From Nocardioides renjunii (GTDB taxonomy: Bacteria; Actinomycetota; Actinomycetes; Propionibacteriales; Nocardioidaceae), in assembly GCF_034661175.1 (NCBI RefSeq), contig NZ_CP141058.1, positions 682,001 to 746,000 on the forward strand: 64,000 nucleotides of DNA, given 5' to 3'. The notes beneath the pieces are model-generated. The model did not search any database. It was not told the origin of the DNA and saw only the letters and a list, made by a program, of their open reading frames with translations. Positions 24,574 through 34,006 of the stretch are shown piece after piece. The position numbers were made by a program, and so were the translations under genes. Numbering within the stretch: position 1 is the stretch's first letter; each line of letters opens with the position of its first letter.

Positions 24574-26055
24574 GTGCCGGATCTCTACATCGACGGAGCG
24601 TGGGCGACCGCGCTCTCCGGGGCGCGCCGCGAGATCCGGTGCCCGGCCGACGGCACCCTCGTCGCCGAGGTCGACGAGGCCGAGGCAGTCGACACCGAGG
24701 CCGCCATCGCCGCCGCCCACGCGGCCTTCCACGACGGCCCCTGGCCCACCACCTCCGGCCGGGAGCGCGGCGACCTGCTGCTGCGGCTCGCCGACCTCCT
24801 CGAGCGCGACACCGACCTGATCGCCCGGATGGAGGCGCTCGACACGGGCAAGCGCTTCGTGGAGGGGCAGTACGACGTCGCCGACGTGGTCTCGGTCTTC
24901 CGCCACTACGGCCGCACGGCGACCGAGGAGGCGGGCCGGGTGGTCGACACCGGTCGGCCCGACGTGGTCAGCCGGATCGTGCACGAGCCGATCGGGGTGT
25001 GCGCCCTCATCACCCCCTGGAACTACCCGCTCCTCCAGGTGTCCTGGAAGGTCGCGCCCTGCCTGGCCACGGGCAACACGTTCGTGCTCAAGCCCAGCGA
25101 GCTGACCCCGCACTCCGCCATCCACCTCATGCGGCTGCTCGAGGAGGCGGGACTGCCGCCCGGGGTGGGCAACCTCGTCCTGGGCGCCGGTGCCACCGCC
25201 GGGGCGCCGCTCTCGACGGACCCGCGGGTCGACATGGTGTCCTTCACCGGCGGCATCGAGACCGGGCGCCGGATCGGCGCAGCCGCCGCTGCGACGGTCA
25301 AGAAGGTGGCGCTCGAGCTCGGCGGCAAGAACCCCAACATCGTCTTCGCCGACGCCGACCGCGACGTGGCGCTCGACTACGCCCTGACCGCGGTCTTCCT
25401 GCACTCCGGCCAGGTCTGCTCCGCGGGTGCGCGCCTCCTCGTCGAGGAGTCGATCCACGACGAGTTCGTCGACGCCCTCGTCGCCCGCGCTGGCGTGATC
25501 CGCCTCGGCGGTCCCTTCGACGACGACGCCGAGACCGGTCCGATCACCAGCTCCGCCCACCGCGACAAGGTGGAGGCGTACGTCGCCCGCGGGCTCGCCG
25601 AGGGAGCGGTGCTGCGCTGCGGCGGTGCCCGCCCCGACGACCCGGCGCTGGCGGACGGCTTCTACTACCTCCCGACGGTCCTCGACCGCTGCACGACGTC
25701 GATGTCGGTGGTGCAGGACGAGTCGTTCGGGCCGGTGCTGACCGTCGAGACGTTCCGCGACGAGGACGAGGCGGTGACCATCGCCAACGACAGCATCTAC
25801 GGCCTCGCCGGGGCGGTGTGGACGCAGGACGCCGGGCGCGCCGAGCGCGTCGCCGCGCGGCTGCGCATGGGCACCGTGTGGATCAACGACTACCACCCCT
25901 ACGTCCCCCAGGCCGAGTGGGGCGGCTACAAGCAGTCGGGCACCGGGCGCGAGCTCGGGCTCGCCGGGCTCGAGGAGTACCGCGAGACCAAGCACGTCTG
26001 GCACAACGTCCGGCCGGCGGTGCAGAGCTGGTTCTCGCCGAGGATGCCGGGGTAG
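24574..26055 (+). CDS. betB: Betaine-aldehyde dehydrogenase (aldehyde dehydrogenase family)
   Basis: A 493-residue NAD(P)-dependent aldehyde dehydrogenase. Visible features are the Rossmann region PWNYPLLQVSWKVAPCLATG, SFTGGIETGRRI, the catalytic Glu in VALELGGKNPN, the nucleophile Cys in HSGQVCSAGARLLVE and the C-terminal FGPVLTVETF. Start GTG 24574 is preceded by AGGA. The gene is 3 bp ahead of betA and under the paired operator. Together with BetA it converts choline to glycine betaine. Substrate assignment rests on context plus overall similarity to GbsA/BetB-type enzymes. Confidence 0.9.
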   Translation: MPDLYIDGAWATALSGARREIRCPADGTLVAEVDEAEAVDTEAAIAAAHAAFHDGPWPTTSGRERGDLLLRLADLLERDTDLIARMEALDTGKRFVEGQYDVADVVSVFRHYGRTATEEAGRVVDTGRPDVVSRIVHEPIGVCALITPWNYPLLQVSWKVAPCLATGNTFVLKPSELTPHSAIHLMRLLEEAGLPPGVGNLVLGAGATAGAPLSTDPRVDMVSFTGGIETGRRIGAAAAATVKKVALELGGKNPNIVFADADRDVALDYALTAVFLHSGQVCSAGARLLVEESIHDEFVDALVARAGVIRLGGPFDDDAETGPITSSAHRDKVEAYVARGLAEGAVLRCGGARPDDPALADGFYYLPTVLDRCTTSMSVVQDESFGPVLTVETFRDEDEAVTIANDSIYGLAGAVWTQDAGRAERVAARLRMGTVWINDYHPYVPQAEWGGYKQSGTGRELGLAGLEEYRETKHVWHNVRPAVQSWFSPRMPG

Positions 26056-26058
26056 GCC

Positions 26059-27813
26059 GTGGCTGCGGACCGGTACGACGTCGTCATCGTGGGTGGTGGG
26101 TCGGCCGGCTGCGCGCTCGCGAACCGCCTCTCCGCGGACCCCTCCACGTCGGTGCTCGTGCTCGAGGCGGGCCGCACCGACCGCTTCGACCCGCTCATCC
26201 ACGCCCCGGCGGCGCTGCCGTTCCCGATCGGCAACTCCCTCTACGACTGGAAGTACGAGTCCGAGCCGGAGCCGGCGATGGACGGGCGCCGGATCTACCA
26301 CGCCCGCGGCAGGGTCCTCGGCGGCTCGTCCTCGATCAACGGGATGATCTTCCAGCGCGGCAACCCGATGGACTACGAGCGGTGGGCCCGCGAGCCGGGC
26401 ATGGAGGCGTGGGACTACCGCCACTGCCTGCCCTACTTCAAGCGGATGGAGTCGCTGGTCATGCCCGATGGGCAGGTCGGCGCCGACGCCTGGCGGGGCG
26501 GGTCGGGTCCGCTGGTGCTCGAGCGGAGCCCGGCCACCAACCCGCTCTTCAGCGCGTTCTTCGAGGCGGCGCAGCAAGCCGGCTACCCCCTCACCGACGA
26601 CGTCAATGGCTACCGCCAGGAGGGCTTCGGGCGCTTCGACCGCAACATCGTCAAGGGCGTGCGGATGTCGGCCGCCCGGGCCTACCTCCACCCGGTCATG
26701 AAGCGCAAGAACCTCACGGTCGAGACCTTCGCCCAGGCCACCCGCATCCGCTTCGAGGGCACCCGCGCGGTCGGCGTCGACTACCTCCGCGCCGGCCGCC
26801 GCCACGAGCAGGTGAGCGCGGGCGAGGTCATCCTCTGCGGCGGAGCGATCAACTCCCCGCAGCTGCTGCAGCTGTCCGGTGTCGGCAACGCGGAGCACCT
26901 GCAGCCGCTGGGCGTGGAGATGGTGCAGGACCTGCCCGGCGTGGGGGAGAACCTCCAGGACCACCTCGAGGTCTACATCCAGTACGCCTCGCTCCAGCCG
27001 GTCTCGATCGTCGAGGGCCTCAAGTGGCGCAACCGGCCGCTGGTCGGGCTGGAGTGGCTGTTCAGGCGCACCGGCACGGCGGCCTCCAACCACTTCGAGG
27101 GCGGCGGCTTCTGCCGCTCCAACGAGGACGTCGACTGGCCCAACCTCATGTTCCACTTCCTGCCGATCGCGATCCGCTACGACGGCTCCGCGCCCGCGGG
27201 GCAGGACAAGTACGCCCACGGCTACCAGGTCCACATCGGCCCGATGTACGCCGACACCCGCGGGTGGGTGCGGATCGCCTCGACCGACCCGCGGCAGAAG
27301 CCGCGGATGCTCTTCAACTACCTCTCGACCGACAACGACAGGAGGGAGTGGGTCGAGGCGGTGCGCGTCGCCCGCGACATCCTCAACCAGCCGGCGTTCG
27401 CTCCGTTCAACGGCGGCGAGCTCTCGCCCGGTCCGTCGGTGAGCACCGACGAGGAGGTCCTCGACTGGGTGCGCCGCGACGCCGAGACCGCGCTGCACCC
27501 GTCGTGCACCGCCAAGATGGGCACCGACGACCTGTCCGTCACCGACCCCGCGAGCCTCCGGGTGCACGGCACCGAGCGCTTGCGCGTGGTGGACGCCAGC
27601 GTCTTCCCGTTCGTCACCAACGGCAACATTTACGCGCCCGTGATGATGGTCGCCGAGAAGGCTGCCGACCTCATTCTGGGTAATACGCCGCTCGCTCCCG
27701 CCGACGTGCCCTACTACCGGCACCGTGACCAGTCCCCGCTCCACCCGCCCGGGGACCCGCGCAACGCGGTCCCCGCCGGTTCCGTCCACCACCCAGCGGA
27801 GGAGCAGCCATGA
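26059..27813 (+). CDS. betA: Choline dehydrogenase (GMC oxidoreductase)
   Basis: A 584-residue FAD-dependent GMC-family enzyme oxidising choline to betaine aldehyde. It has the N-terminal dinucleotide motif [18 protein letters not shown] and the GMC signatures [18 protein letters not shown] and [17 protein letters not shown]. The C-terminal block HPSCTAKMG ... [14 protein letters not shown] carries the active-site residues. Start GTG 26059, 3 bp after betB, and the stop overlaps the next ATG by 4 bp, so the genes are co-translated. The last 30 residues (about [14 protein letters not shown] on) are a Pro-rich tail. Confidence 0.92.
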   Translation: MAADRYDVVIVGGGSAGCALANRLSADPSTSVLVLEAGRTDRFDPLIHAPAALPFPIGNSLYDWKYESEPEPAMDGRRIYHARGRVLGGSSSINGMIFQRGNPMDYERWAREPGMEAWDYRHCLPYFKRMESLVMPDGQVGADAWRGGSGPLVLERSPATNPLFSAFFEAAQQAGYPLTDDVNGYRQEGFGRFDRNIVKGVRMSAARAYLHPVMKRKNLTVETFAQATRIRFEGTRAVGVDYLRAGRRHEQVSAGEVILCGGAINSPQLLQLSGVGNAEHLQPLGVEMVQDLPGVGENLQDHLEVYIQYASLQPVSIVEGLKWRNRPLVGLEWLFRRTGTAASNHFEGGGFCRSNEDVDWPNLMFHFLPIAIRYDGSAPAGQDKYAHGYQVHIGPMYADTRGWVRIASTDPRQKPRMLFNYLSTDNDRREWVEAVRVARDILNQPAFAPFNGGELSPGPSVSTDEEVLDWVRRDAETALHPSCTAKMGTDDLSVTDPASLRVHGTERLRVVDASVFPFVTNGNIYAPVMMVAEKAADLILGNTPLAPADVPYYRHRDQSPLHPPGDPRNAVPAGSVHHPAEEQP

Positions 27814-28835
27814 CGGCAGCCCTGTCGGTCGACAGTCTCTGGAAGATCTTCGGTCCCCGCTCGGACCGCATCATCGGCACGGCCGACGCTGAGCTGTCGC
27901 GCGCCGAGCTCAAGACCAAGACCGGCAACGTGGTCGGGGTCAAGGACGTCTCCTTCGAGGTCGCACCCGGCGAGGTGTTCGTCGTGATGGGCCTCTCCGG
28001 GTCCGGCAAGTCGACGCTCGTGCGGCTGCTCACCCGCCTCATCGAGCCCACCAGCGGGACGGTGTCGCTCAACGGGATGGACATCACCTCGGCCTCGGAG
28101 AGCCAGCTGCGCGACGTACGCCGCACCCAGGTCTCCATGGTGTTCCAGCACTTCGGGTTGCTGCCGCACCGGCAGGTCATCGACAACGTCGCCTACGGGC
28201 TCGAGGTGCGCGGCGTCCCCAAGAAGGAGCGGCGGGAGAAGGCCGGGCAGGTCGTCGACCTCGTCGGTCTCACCGGCTACGAGAAGTCCTACCCCGACCA
28301 GCTCTCCGGCGGCATGCAGCAGCGGGTCGGCCTGGCCCGCGCCCTGGCCGGCGACCCGGAGATGCTGCTCTTCGACGAGCCGTTCTCCGCGCTCGACCCC
28401 CTGATCCGCCGCGACATGCAGAACGAGGTCATCCGACTGCACCGCGAGCTCGGCAAGACGATGGTCTTCATCACCCACGACCTCGCCGAGGCCCTCAAGC
28501 TCGGTGACCGGATCATGATCCTGCGCGACGGGGCGATCGTGCAGATCGGCACCCCCGACGAGGTCGTGGCCCGCCCGGCCGACGACTACGTCAAGGACTT
28601 CGTCTCGGAGGTCCCGAAGTCGCACGTGCTGACGCTGAAGTGGGTGATGCGCGAGCCGCGACCCGGTGAGTCGATGGACGGGCCGGCGCTGCCGGTCTCG
28701 ACGATCGTGCGCCAGGCCGCCCGGGCCGCCATCGCCTCCGAGCACCCGATCCGGGTCGTCGACGGCGACCGGCTCGTCGGGGTGGTCGACGAGGAGGACA
28801 TCATGCGCGTCGTCGTGGCCGAGGAGGAGCCGTGA
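27810..28835 (+). CDS. Glycine betaine/choline ABC transporter ATP-binding protein
   Basis: A 341-residue ProV/OpuAA-type ATPase. Walker A is GLSGSGKST, the signature is [13 protein letters not shown] and Walker B is [13 protein letters not shown]. The N-terminal extension before the core ([19 protein letters not shown]) is typical of this family. The C-terminus (about 285-341) retains one CBS-like unit ([20 protein letters not shown], then [12 protein letters not shown]), shorter than the tandem CBS used for osmosensing. ATG 27810 overlaps betA, and its stop overlaps the permease start. Confidence 0.93.
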   Translation: MTAALSVDSLWKIFGPRSDRIIGTADAELSRAELKTKTGNVVGVKDVSFEVAPGEVFVVMGLSGSGKSTLVRLLTRLIEPTSGTVSLNGMDITSASESQLRDVRRTQVSMVFQHFGLLPHRQVIDNVAYGLEVRGVPKKERREKAGQVVDLVGLTGYEKSYPDQLSGGMQQRVGLARALAGDPEMLLFDEPFSALDPLIRRDMQNEVIRLHRELGKTMVFITHDLAEALKLGDRIMILRDGAIVQIGTPDEVVARPADDYVKDFVSEVPKSHVLTLKWVMREPRPGESMDGPALPVSTIVRQAARAAIASEHPIRVVDGDRLVGVVDEEDIMRVVVAEEEP

Positions 28836-30892
28836 CCGCCACCGCGACCGATCCGGAGGCCGCACCGCGGCGCGTCGAGCCGGGCGCGCCGCCGCCGGTC
28901 GAGGCCGAGGCCCACCTCAGCCGCTGGATCCCCGCCTCCGCGGTCGTGGTGGCGTGGATCGTCGTGTGGTCCTTCACCGAGGGCACGGACACGCTGCCGC
29001 TTCCGGGCGTGGCCCGCACCGAGCTGCACGACGGCTTCACCGAGCTCCAGAACTGGCTGCTCGCCGGGCGCGACACCAACCCGGTCATGCAGGTGACCAA
29101 CGCGATCGCTGAGTTCTTCCGCTCCTGGGTCGACTGGCTGCAGCGGATGGTCGTCAAGCCCAACCTGCCCCGGCCCGTGCCGGAGATCGGCTGGCTCGGC
29201 GTGGTCGCGCTGGCGACGTACGTCGGGCTGGCGATCGCGAGCTGGCGGATCGCGATCCTCGTGTGCGCCTCCTTCCTGTCCTTCGGCGTCCTCGGCTTCT
29301 GGCAGGACTCGCTCGACCTGCTCATCGTCACCGGCATCGCGGTGACGATGGTCGTGGTCATCGGGATGCCGCTGGCGGTGCTCATCGGCACGCACGCCGG
29401 CGCCAACCGGGTGGTCACGGTCTTCCTCGACCTGATGCAGACCATGCCGACCTTCGTCTACCTGCTGCCGATCGTGCTCTTCTTCGGCATCGGCACGAGC
29501 GCCGCGGTCGTCGCGACGCTCATCTACGCGCTGCCGCCCCTGATCCGCATCGCCGGCTTCGGCATCCGGGAGGTGCCGGAGACGACCATCGAGGCGACCG
29601 ACTCGGCCGGGCAGACCTACTGGCAGCGGCTGCTCAAGGTGCAGGTCCCGATGGCGCGCAAGACCATCATCGTGGGCCTCAACCAGACCACGCTGGCCGC
29701 ACTGTCGATGGCGACGCTGGCCGCGTTCGTCGACGGCCCGGGGCTCGGCCAGCCGGTGCTGGATGCACTGCGGATCAACGACGTCGGCGCCGCCGTCGTC
29801 CCCGGCGCACTGATCGTGGTGATGGCGGTGATGCTCGACCGCACCACGACGGCGGCGAGCGAGCGCGCGGAGAAGGTCGCGCGGGGCGGGGGTGGTGACC
29901 CGCGGGTGCGCCGCGTGCTGCTCCTCGTCGGGGCCGCGGCCACGCTGGTGGCCGTCTACCTGTCGCGCACCTACGTCACCCTCGCCGAGTTCCCGACCTA
30001 CGGCATCGGAGACCGGATCGGGTCCGCGGTCGGCGACGGCGTCGACTGGTTCACCGACACCTTCGGCGAGCTCACCGGGGCGTTCAAGGACGCGATCACC
30101 AACGCGCTGCTCAACCCCATGCAGTCGCTCCTCGCGGAGTCGCCGTGGTACGTCTCGTTCGCCGCGATCTCCGCGCTCGCGTTCGTCTTCGGCGGCGCGC
30201 GGGCGCTGGTCTCGACGCTCGTCTGCCTGGCCGGCATCTACTACCTCGACCTCTGGCACGACGCGATGATCACCCTCACCATGACCATGGTCGCCACCGT
30301 GCTGGTGATGGCGCTGGCCCTCGTCTTCGGGGTCTGGATGGCCCGGGACCGCCGGGTGGACCTCGGCATCCGGCCGATCCTCGACGCCGGTCAGACCATC
30401 CCGCCGTTCGTCTACCTCATCCCCGTGCTGGCCCTCTTCGGCCCGTCGCGGTTCACCGCCATCGTCGCCGCCATCGTCTACGCCGCCCCGGCGGCCATCA
30501 AGCTGGTCGCCGACGGGGTCAAGGGCGTCTCGCCCACGACGATCGAGGCGGGTCGATCGACCGGGCAGACCACGTGGCAGGAGATCGTCAAGGTGCAGCT
30601 CCCGATGGCGCGGGGCTCGCTGGTGCTGGCCACCAACCAGGGCCTGCTCTACGTCTTGTCGATGACGGTCATCGGCGGCCTCGTGGGAGCCGGTGCGCTC
30701 GGCTTCGACGTCGTCTACGGCTTCTCCCGCAGCGAGGCGTGGGGCAAGGGACTCGCCGCCGGCCTCGCGATCGTGCTGCTCGGCATCATGCTCGACCGGA
30801 TCACCCGCGCGGCGGCCGACGTGCGCCGCGACGACGGGCCCGGCACGCGGCGGGCCTTCCACATCCGGCTGCCGATCGGGCCGCCCCACTGA
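28832..30892 (+). CDS. Glycine betaine/choline ABC transporter permease, two fused ProW domains
   Basis: A 686-residue protein with two complete permease domains of the ProW/OpuAB type in tandem. The first spans about 155-330 with EAA loop [23 protein letters not shown]; the second spans about 480-660 with [23 protein letters not shown]. Usual family members carry one such domain and dimerise, so this single chain would form the whole channel. GTG 28832 overlaps the ATPase stop (GTGA). The N-terminal 40 residues are a hydrophilic lead before the first helix. Confidence 0.93.
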   Translation: MTATATDPEAAPRRVEPGAPPPVEAEAHLSRWIPASAVVVAWIVVWSFTEGTDTLPLPGVARTELHDGFTELQNWLLAGRDTNPVMQVTNAIAEFFRSWVDWLQRMVVKPNLPRPVPEIGWLGVVALATYVGLAIASWRIAILVCASFLSFGVLGFWQDSLDLLIVTGIAVTMVVVIGMPLAVLIGTHAGANRVVTVFLDLMQTMPTFVYLLPIVLFFGIGTSAAVVATLIYALPPLIRIAGFGIREVPETTIEATDSAGQTYWQRLLKVQVPMARKTIIVGLNQTTLAALSMATLAAFVDGPGLGQPVLDALRINDVGAAVVPGALIVVMAVMLDRTTTAASERAEKVARGGGGDPRVRRVLLLVGAAATLVAVYLSRTYVTLAEFPTYGIGDRIGSAVGDGVDWFTDTFGELTGAFKDAITNALLNPMQSLLAESPWYVSFAAISALAFVFGGARALVSTLVCLAGIYYLDLWHDAMITLTMTMVATVLVMALALVFGVWMARDRRVDLGIRPILDAGQTIPPFVYLIPVLALFGPSRFTAIVAAIVYAAPAAIKLVADGVKGVSPTTIEAGRSTGQTTWQEIVKVQLPMARGSLVLATNQGLLYVLSMTVIGGLVGAGALGFDVVYGFSRSEAWGKGLAAGLAIVLLGIMLDRITRAAADVRRDDGPGTRRAFHIRLPIGPPH

Positions 30893-30937
30893 CAACCACC
30901 GGTCCTGTCGACCGCTGAGGAGAGAAGGAGAACCACC

Positions 30938-31927
30938 ATGAGGATCGTCACGAGCCGGGGGGCTCGGCTGGGGGCACTCGCCACCGTCGCCACCCTGGCC
31001 CTCTCTGCGTGCGGGGGCGGGTCCATCGAGGCCGAGACCGAGGCCAACGAGTCGCAGGCCGCCGAGGCCGGCGGCGAGTGCGGTGAGCTCAACATGGCCG
31101 TCAACCCGTGGGTGGGCTACGAGGCCAGCGCCTACGTCGTCGGCACCGTCGCCCAGGACCAGCTGGGCTGCACGGTCAACTACAAGGACCTCAAGGAGGA
31201 CGTGTCCTGGCAGGGCTTCGGCACCGGCGAGGTCGACGTCGTCATCGAGGACTGGGGCCACCCCGACCTCGAGAAGAAGTTCTTCGAGGGCGAGGGCGAC
31301 GGCACCGCGATGGACATGGGGCCGCAGGGCAACGTCGGCATCATCGGCTGGTACGTCCCGCCGTGGCTCGCCGAGGAGCACCCCGACATCCTCGAGTGGG
31401 AGAACCTCAACAAGTACGCCGCCGACTTCGCCACCTCCGAGTCCGGCGGCCAGGGCCAGTTCCTCGGCGCCGACCCGTCGTACGTCCAGTTCGACGAGGC
31501 GATCGTGAGCAACCTCGACCTCGACTTCAAGGTCGTGTTCTCCGGGTCCGAGGCCGCCAGCATCGAGGCGTTCCGCAAGGCCGAGGAGAACAAGGAGTTC
31601 CTCATCGGCTACTTCTACGAGCCGCAGTACTTCATGGCCGAGGTGCCGCTCGCCAAGGTCGCCCTGCCGCCCTACGAGGAGGGTTGCCAGGCGGACCCGC
31701 AGGACGTCGCCTGCGACTACCCCGAGACCGAGCTCAAGAAGATCGTCGGCACCGACTGGGCCGCCTCGGACTCCACCGCCGTCGGGCTGGTCGAGAACTT
31801 CGAGTGGACCAACGAGGACCAGAACGTCGTGGCCGGCTACATCGCGGGCGACGGCATGTCCCCGGAGGAGGCCGCGACGACGTGGATCGAGGACAACCAG
31901 GACAAGGTCGACGCCTGGCTCGGCTGA
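30938..31927 (+). CDS. Glycine betaine/choline-binding lipoprotein of the ABC transporter
   Basis: A 329-residue periplasmic-type binding protein. A lipoprotein signal peptide ends in ALSACGGG (lipid-modified Cys about 24). The OpuAC/ProX domain follows: MAVNPWVGYEASAYVVGTV, VDVVIEDWGHPD, then NVGIIGWYVPPWLAEEHPDI. Trp residues in such positions form the aromatic box for quaternary amines. Start ATG 30938 has an extended AGGAGAGAAGGAGA upstream. It is the last gene of the betB-to-binding-protein operon, 45 bp after the permease. Confidence 0.93.
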   Translation: MRIVTSRGARLGALATVATLALSACGGGSIEAETEANESQAAEAGGECGELNMAVNPWVGYEASAYVVGTVAQDQLGCTVNYKDLKEDVSWQGFGTGEVDVVIEDWGHPDLEKKFFEGEGDGTAMDMGPQGNVGIIGWYVPPWLAEEHPDILEWENLNKYAADFATSESGGQGQFLGADPSYVQFDEAIVSNLDLDFKVVFSGSEAASIEAFRKAEENKEFLIGYFYEPQYFMAEVPLAKVALPPYEEGCQADPQDVACDYPETELKKIVGTDWAASDSTAVGLVENFEWTNEDQNVVAGYIAGDGMSPEEAATTWIEDNQDKVDAWLG

Positions 31928-31949
31928 CGGCCGCCGTCCCGGTCGACCC

Positions 31950-32016
31950 TTGACAGTCGACCGGGGCGGGGCCACTGTGTGTTGCTAACCACGCACTAGG
32001 TTGCGCAACGCGCAAC
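31950..32016 (+). promoter_or_regulatory. Promoter and paired operator of the BCCT transporter gene
   Basis: TTGACA (31950-31955), a 17-bp spacer and CACTGT (31973-31978) form a good promoter candidate. Two operator boxes follow: GTTGCT-AACCA-CGCACT (31981-31997) and the perfect GTTGCG-CAACG-CGCAAC (32000-32016), again starting 19 bp apart. They sit across the predicted start of transcription, as expected for repression. Confidence 0.7.
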
Positions 32017-32031
32017 GGAATGGGGCGGACC

Positions 32032-33852
32032 ATGGCACTCAAGGAACCCATCGGGGGACCGGACACCCGGGTGCCCACGCCCGGCGACGGCGGCCGGACC
32101 GGGGACGGTCACTTCCCGCTCGACAAGGTCACCTTCGGCGTCGCCGCAGCGCTCGCCTGCGCCTTCCTGCTGTGGGGGATCCTCGACTCCGAAGGCATGG
32201 GCACCGGCACCGGGGAGGTGCTCGGCTGGCTGACGCGGTCCTTCGGCTGGCTGTTCATCCTGGTCAGCGCGATGTTCCTGCTGTTCTCGGCCTACCTGGC
32301 GCTCACCCGCTACGGCAACATCAAGCTCGGCCCGGACGACTCCACCCCCGAGTTCTCCACCTTCTCCTGGGTCTCGATGATGTTCGCCACCGGCATGGGC
32401 ATCGGCCTCATGTTCTGGGGCGTCGCGGAGCCGCTGACCTACCTCACCGCCACCGACGCCGCGAGCATCCCGCCCGGCCGCGGCGACCCGTCCACCCCCG
32501 ACAGCGCCCGCGTCGCGATGGAGTACGCCTTCTTCCACTGGGGCTTCCACCCCTGGTCGATGTACGCCGTGATCGGCCTCGCCATCGGATACTTCGCCTA
32601 CCGCAAGGGGTCCGGCAACCTCGTGTCCGGCGCCTTCGGGCCACTGCTCGGCCGGCACGCCAAGGGCGGCCCGGGCAAGGCCATCGACGTGATCGCGATC
32701 TTCGCCACGCTCTTCGGCTCCGCCACCTCGCTGGGCCTCGGCGCGCTGCAGATCACCGGCGGGCTCGACGACGTCTTCGGCAGCGGCCAGTCGAGGTGGC
32801 TCACGGTCGGCGTCATCGCGGTCCTGACCCTCTGCTTCGTGCTGTCGGCGGTCACGGGCGTCGACAAGGGCGTCCAGATCCTCTCCAACGCCAACGCGGT
32901 CGCCGCGCTGCTGCTGGTGCTCTTCCTCTTCGTCGTCGGTCCGACGGTGTTCATCCTCAGCACCTTCACCGAATCGCTGGGCGGCTACCTCACGCACCTG
33001 CCGACGATGGCGTTCCGCACCGGCGCCTTCGGCGGCACCGAGTTCCTGAGCGCCTGGACGATCTTCTACTGGGCCTGGTGGATCTCGTGGACGCCCTTCG
33101 TCGGGATGTTCATCGCGCGCATCTCGAAGGGCCGCACGATCCGCCAGTTCGTCATCTACGTGATCCTGGTGCCGAGCCTGGTGTCGTTCGTGTGGTTCTC
33201 GATCATGGCCGGCTCGGCCTTCGACCTGCAGCTCTCCGGTGCGCGCGACTTCACCGACGAGCTCGCGACGGGCAGCGAGGGCGCGCTGTTCGCCATGCTG
33301 CGGGAGTACCCCCTCGCGAGCATCACCGTGGTGCTGGCCGTCTTCCTCGTGGCGATCTTCTTCATCACCGGCGCCGACTCCGCCTCCATCGTGATGGGCA
33401 TGCTGAGCCAGAACGGCAAGGAGGAGCCGATGCGCTGGCTGGTCGTCTTCTGGGGCGTCGCCCAGGGTGCGGTGGCTGCGATCCTGCTGTTCTCCGGCGG
33501 ACTCGGGGCGCTGCAGACACTGGTGATCATCGTGGCCGGCCCCTTCATGCTGGTCATCTGCGCGATGTGCGTGTCGTTGATGAAGGCGCTGCGCGAGGAG
33601 CCGTACGAGTCCACGCTGCCGCCGCGGGTGCGCAAGGCCGTCCTCCACGCCCAGCGCTACGACTCCATGGAGAACCACTCCGTCGCGCTCGCCGCGCTCG
33701 GGGCCGACCCCGACGACGTGAGCCCGGGCCCTGCGGGGAGCAGCGCCAGCGGGAGCACCGACGCGAGGACCGACGCGAGGGCCGGGACGAGCACCGAGGC
33801 GGGCGCCGAGGCGAGCGCCGAGGCCGCCCGGGAGCAGCGCCGCACCGACTGA
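32032..33852 (+). CDS. BCCT-family betaine/carnitine/choline transporter
   Basis: From ATG 32032 (32020 is an alternative) the protein has 606 residues. It belongs to the sodium- or proton-coupled BCCT carriers with 12 helices. The glycine-rich helix FATGMGIGLMFWGVAEP and the Trp-rich substrate region WTIFYWAWWISWTPFVGMFIAR are clear. The C-terminus (about 560-606) is a Ser/Thr/Ala tail. The gene stands alone behind its own promoter and paired operator, giving the cell a second route of entry for choline or betaine besides the ABC system. Confidence 0.95.
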   Translation: MALKEPIGGPDTRVPTPGDGGRTGDGHFPLDKVTFGVAAALACAFLLWGILDSEGMGTGTGEVLGWLTRSFGWLFILVSAMFLLFSAYLALTRYGNIKLGPDDSTPEFSTFSWVSMMFATGMGIGLMFWGVAEPLTYLTATDAASIPPGRGDPSTPDSARVAMEYAFFHWGFHPWSMYAVIGLAIGYFAYRKGSGNLVSGAFGPLLGRHAKGGPGKAIDVIAIFATLFGSATSLGLGALQITGGLDDVFGSGQSRWLTVGVIAVLTLCFVLSAVTGVDKGVQILSNANAVAALLLVLFLFVVGPTVFILSTFTESLGGYLTHLPTMAFRTGAFGGTEFLSAWTIFYWAWWISWTPFVGMFIARISKGRTIRQFVIYVILVPSLVSFVWFSIMAGSAFDLQLSGARDFTDELATGSEGALFAMLREYPLASITVVLAVFLVAIFFITGADSASIVMGMLSQNGKEEPMRWLVVFWGVAQGAVAAILLFSGGLGALQTLVIIVAGPFMLVICAMCVSLMKALREEPYESTLPPRVRKAVLHAQRYDSMENHSVALAALGADPDDVSPGPAGSSASGSTDARTDARAGTSTEAGAEASAEAAREQRRTD

Positions 33853-33897
33853 CCGGTCCACCGCGGCCGCACCCCGCCGACCGCTCCCCGGACGTCC

Positions 33898-33971
33898 TTG
33901 ACAGTGCCGGGGAGCGGCGGCGTACATTTCTGCATGTCGCACATTGCGCAACCCGTTGCATGATACGCAAC
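33898..33971 (+). promoter_or_regulatory. Promoter and paired operator of the dimethylglycine dehydrogenase-etf operon
   Basis: TTGACA (33898-33903) has TACATT-like sequence 18-19 bp downstream. The operator boxes are GTCGCA-CATTG-CGCAAC (33936-33952) and GTTGCA-TGATA-CGCAAC (33955-33971), starting 19 bp apart. The position relative to the promoter matches the other units of the regulon. Confidence 0.68.
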
Positions 33972-34006
33972 ACCGGAGTCTCCCACCCGTTCCAGGAAGG
34001 TCAGCC

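Noticed and set aside
24427..27792. A 1121-codon open frame on the minus strand across betB and betA
   Set aside because: It is the GC-rich antisense shadow of two clear genes, has an Arg/Val/Asp/Gly-biased composition and no family motif. Similar long antisense frames at 28.6-34.8 kb and 38.5-46.1 kb were rejected for the same reason.
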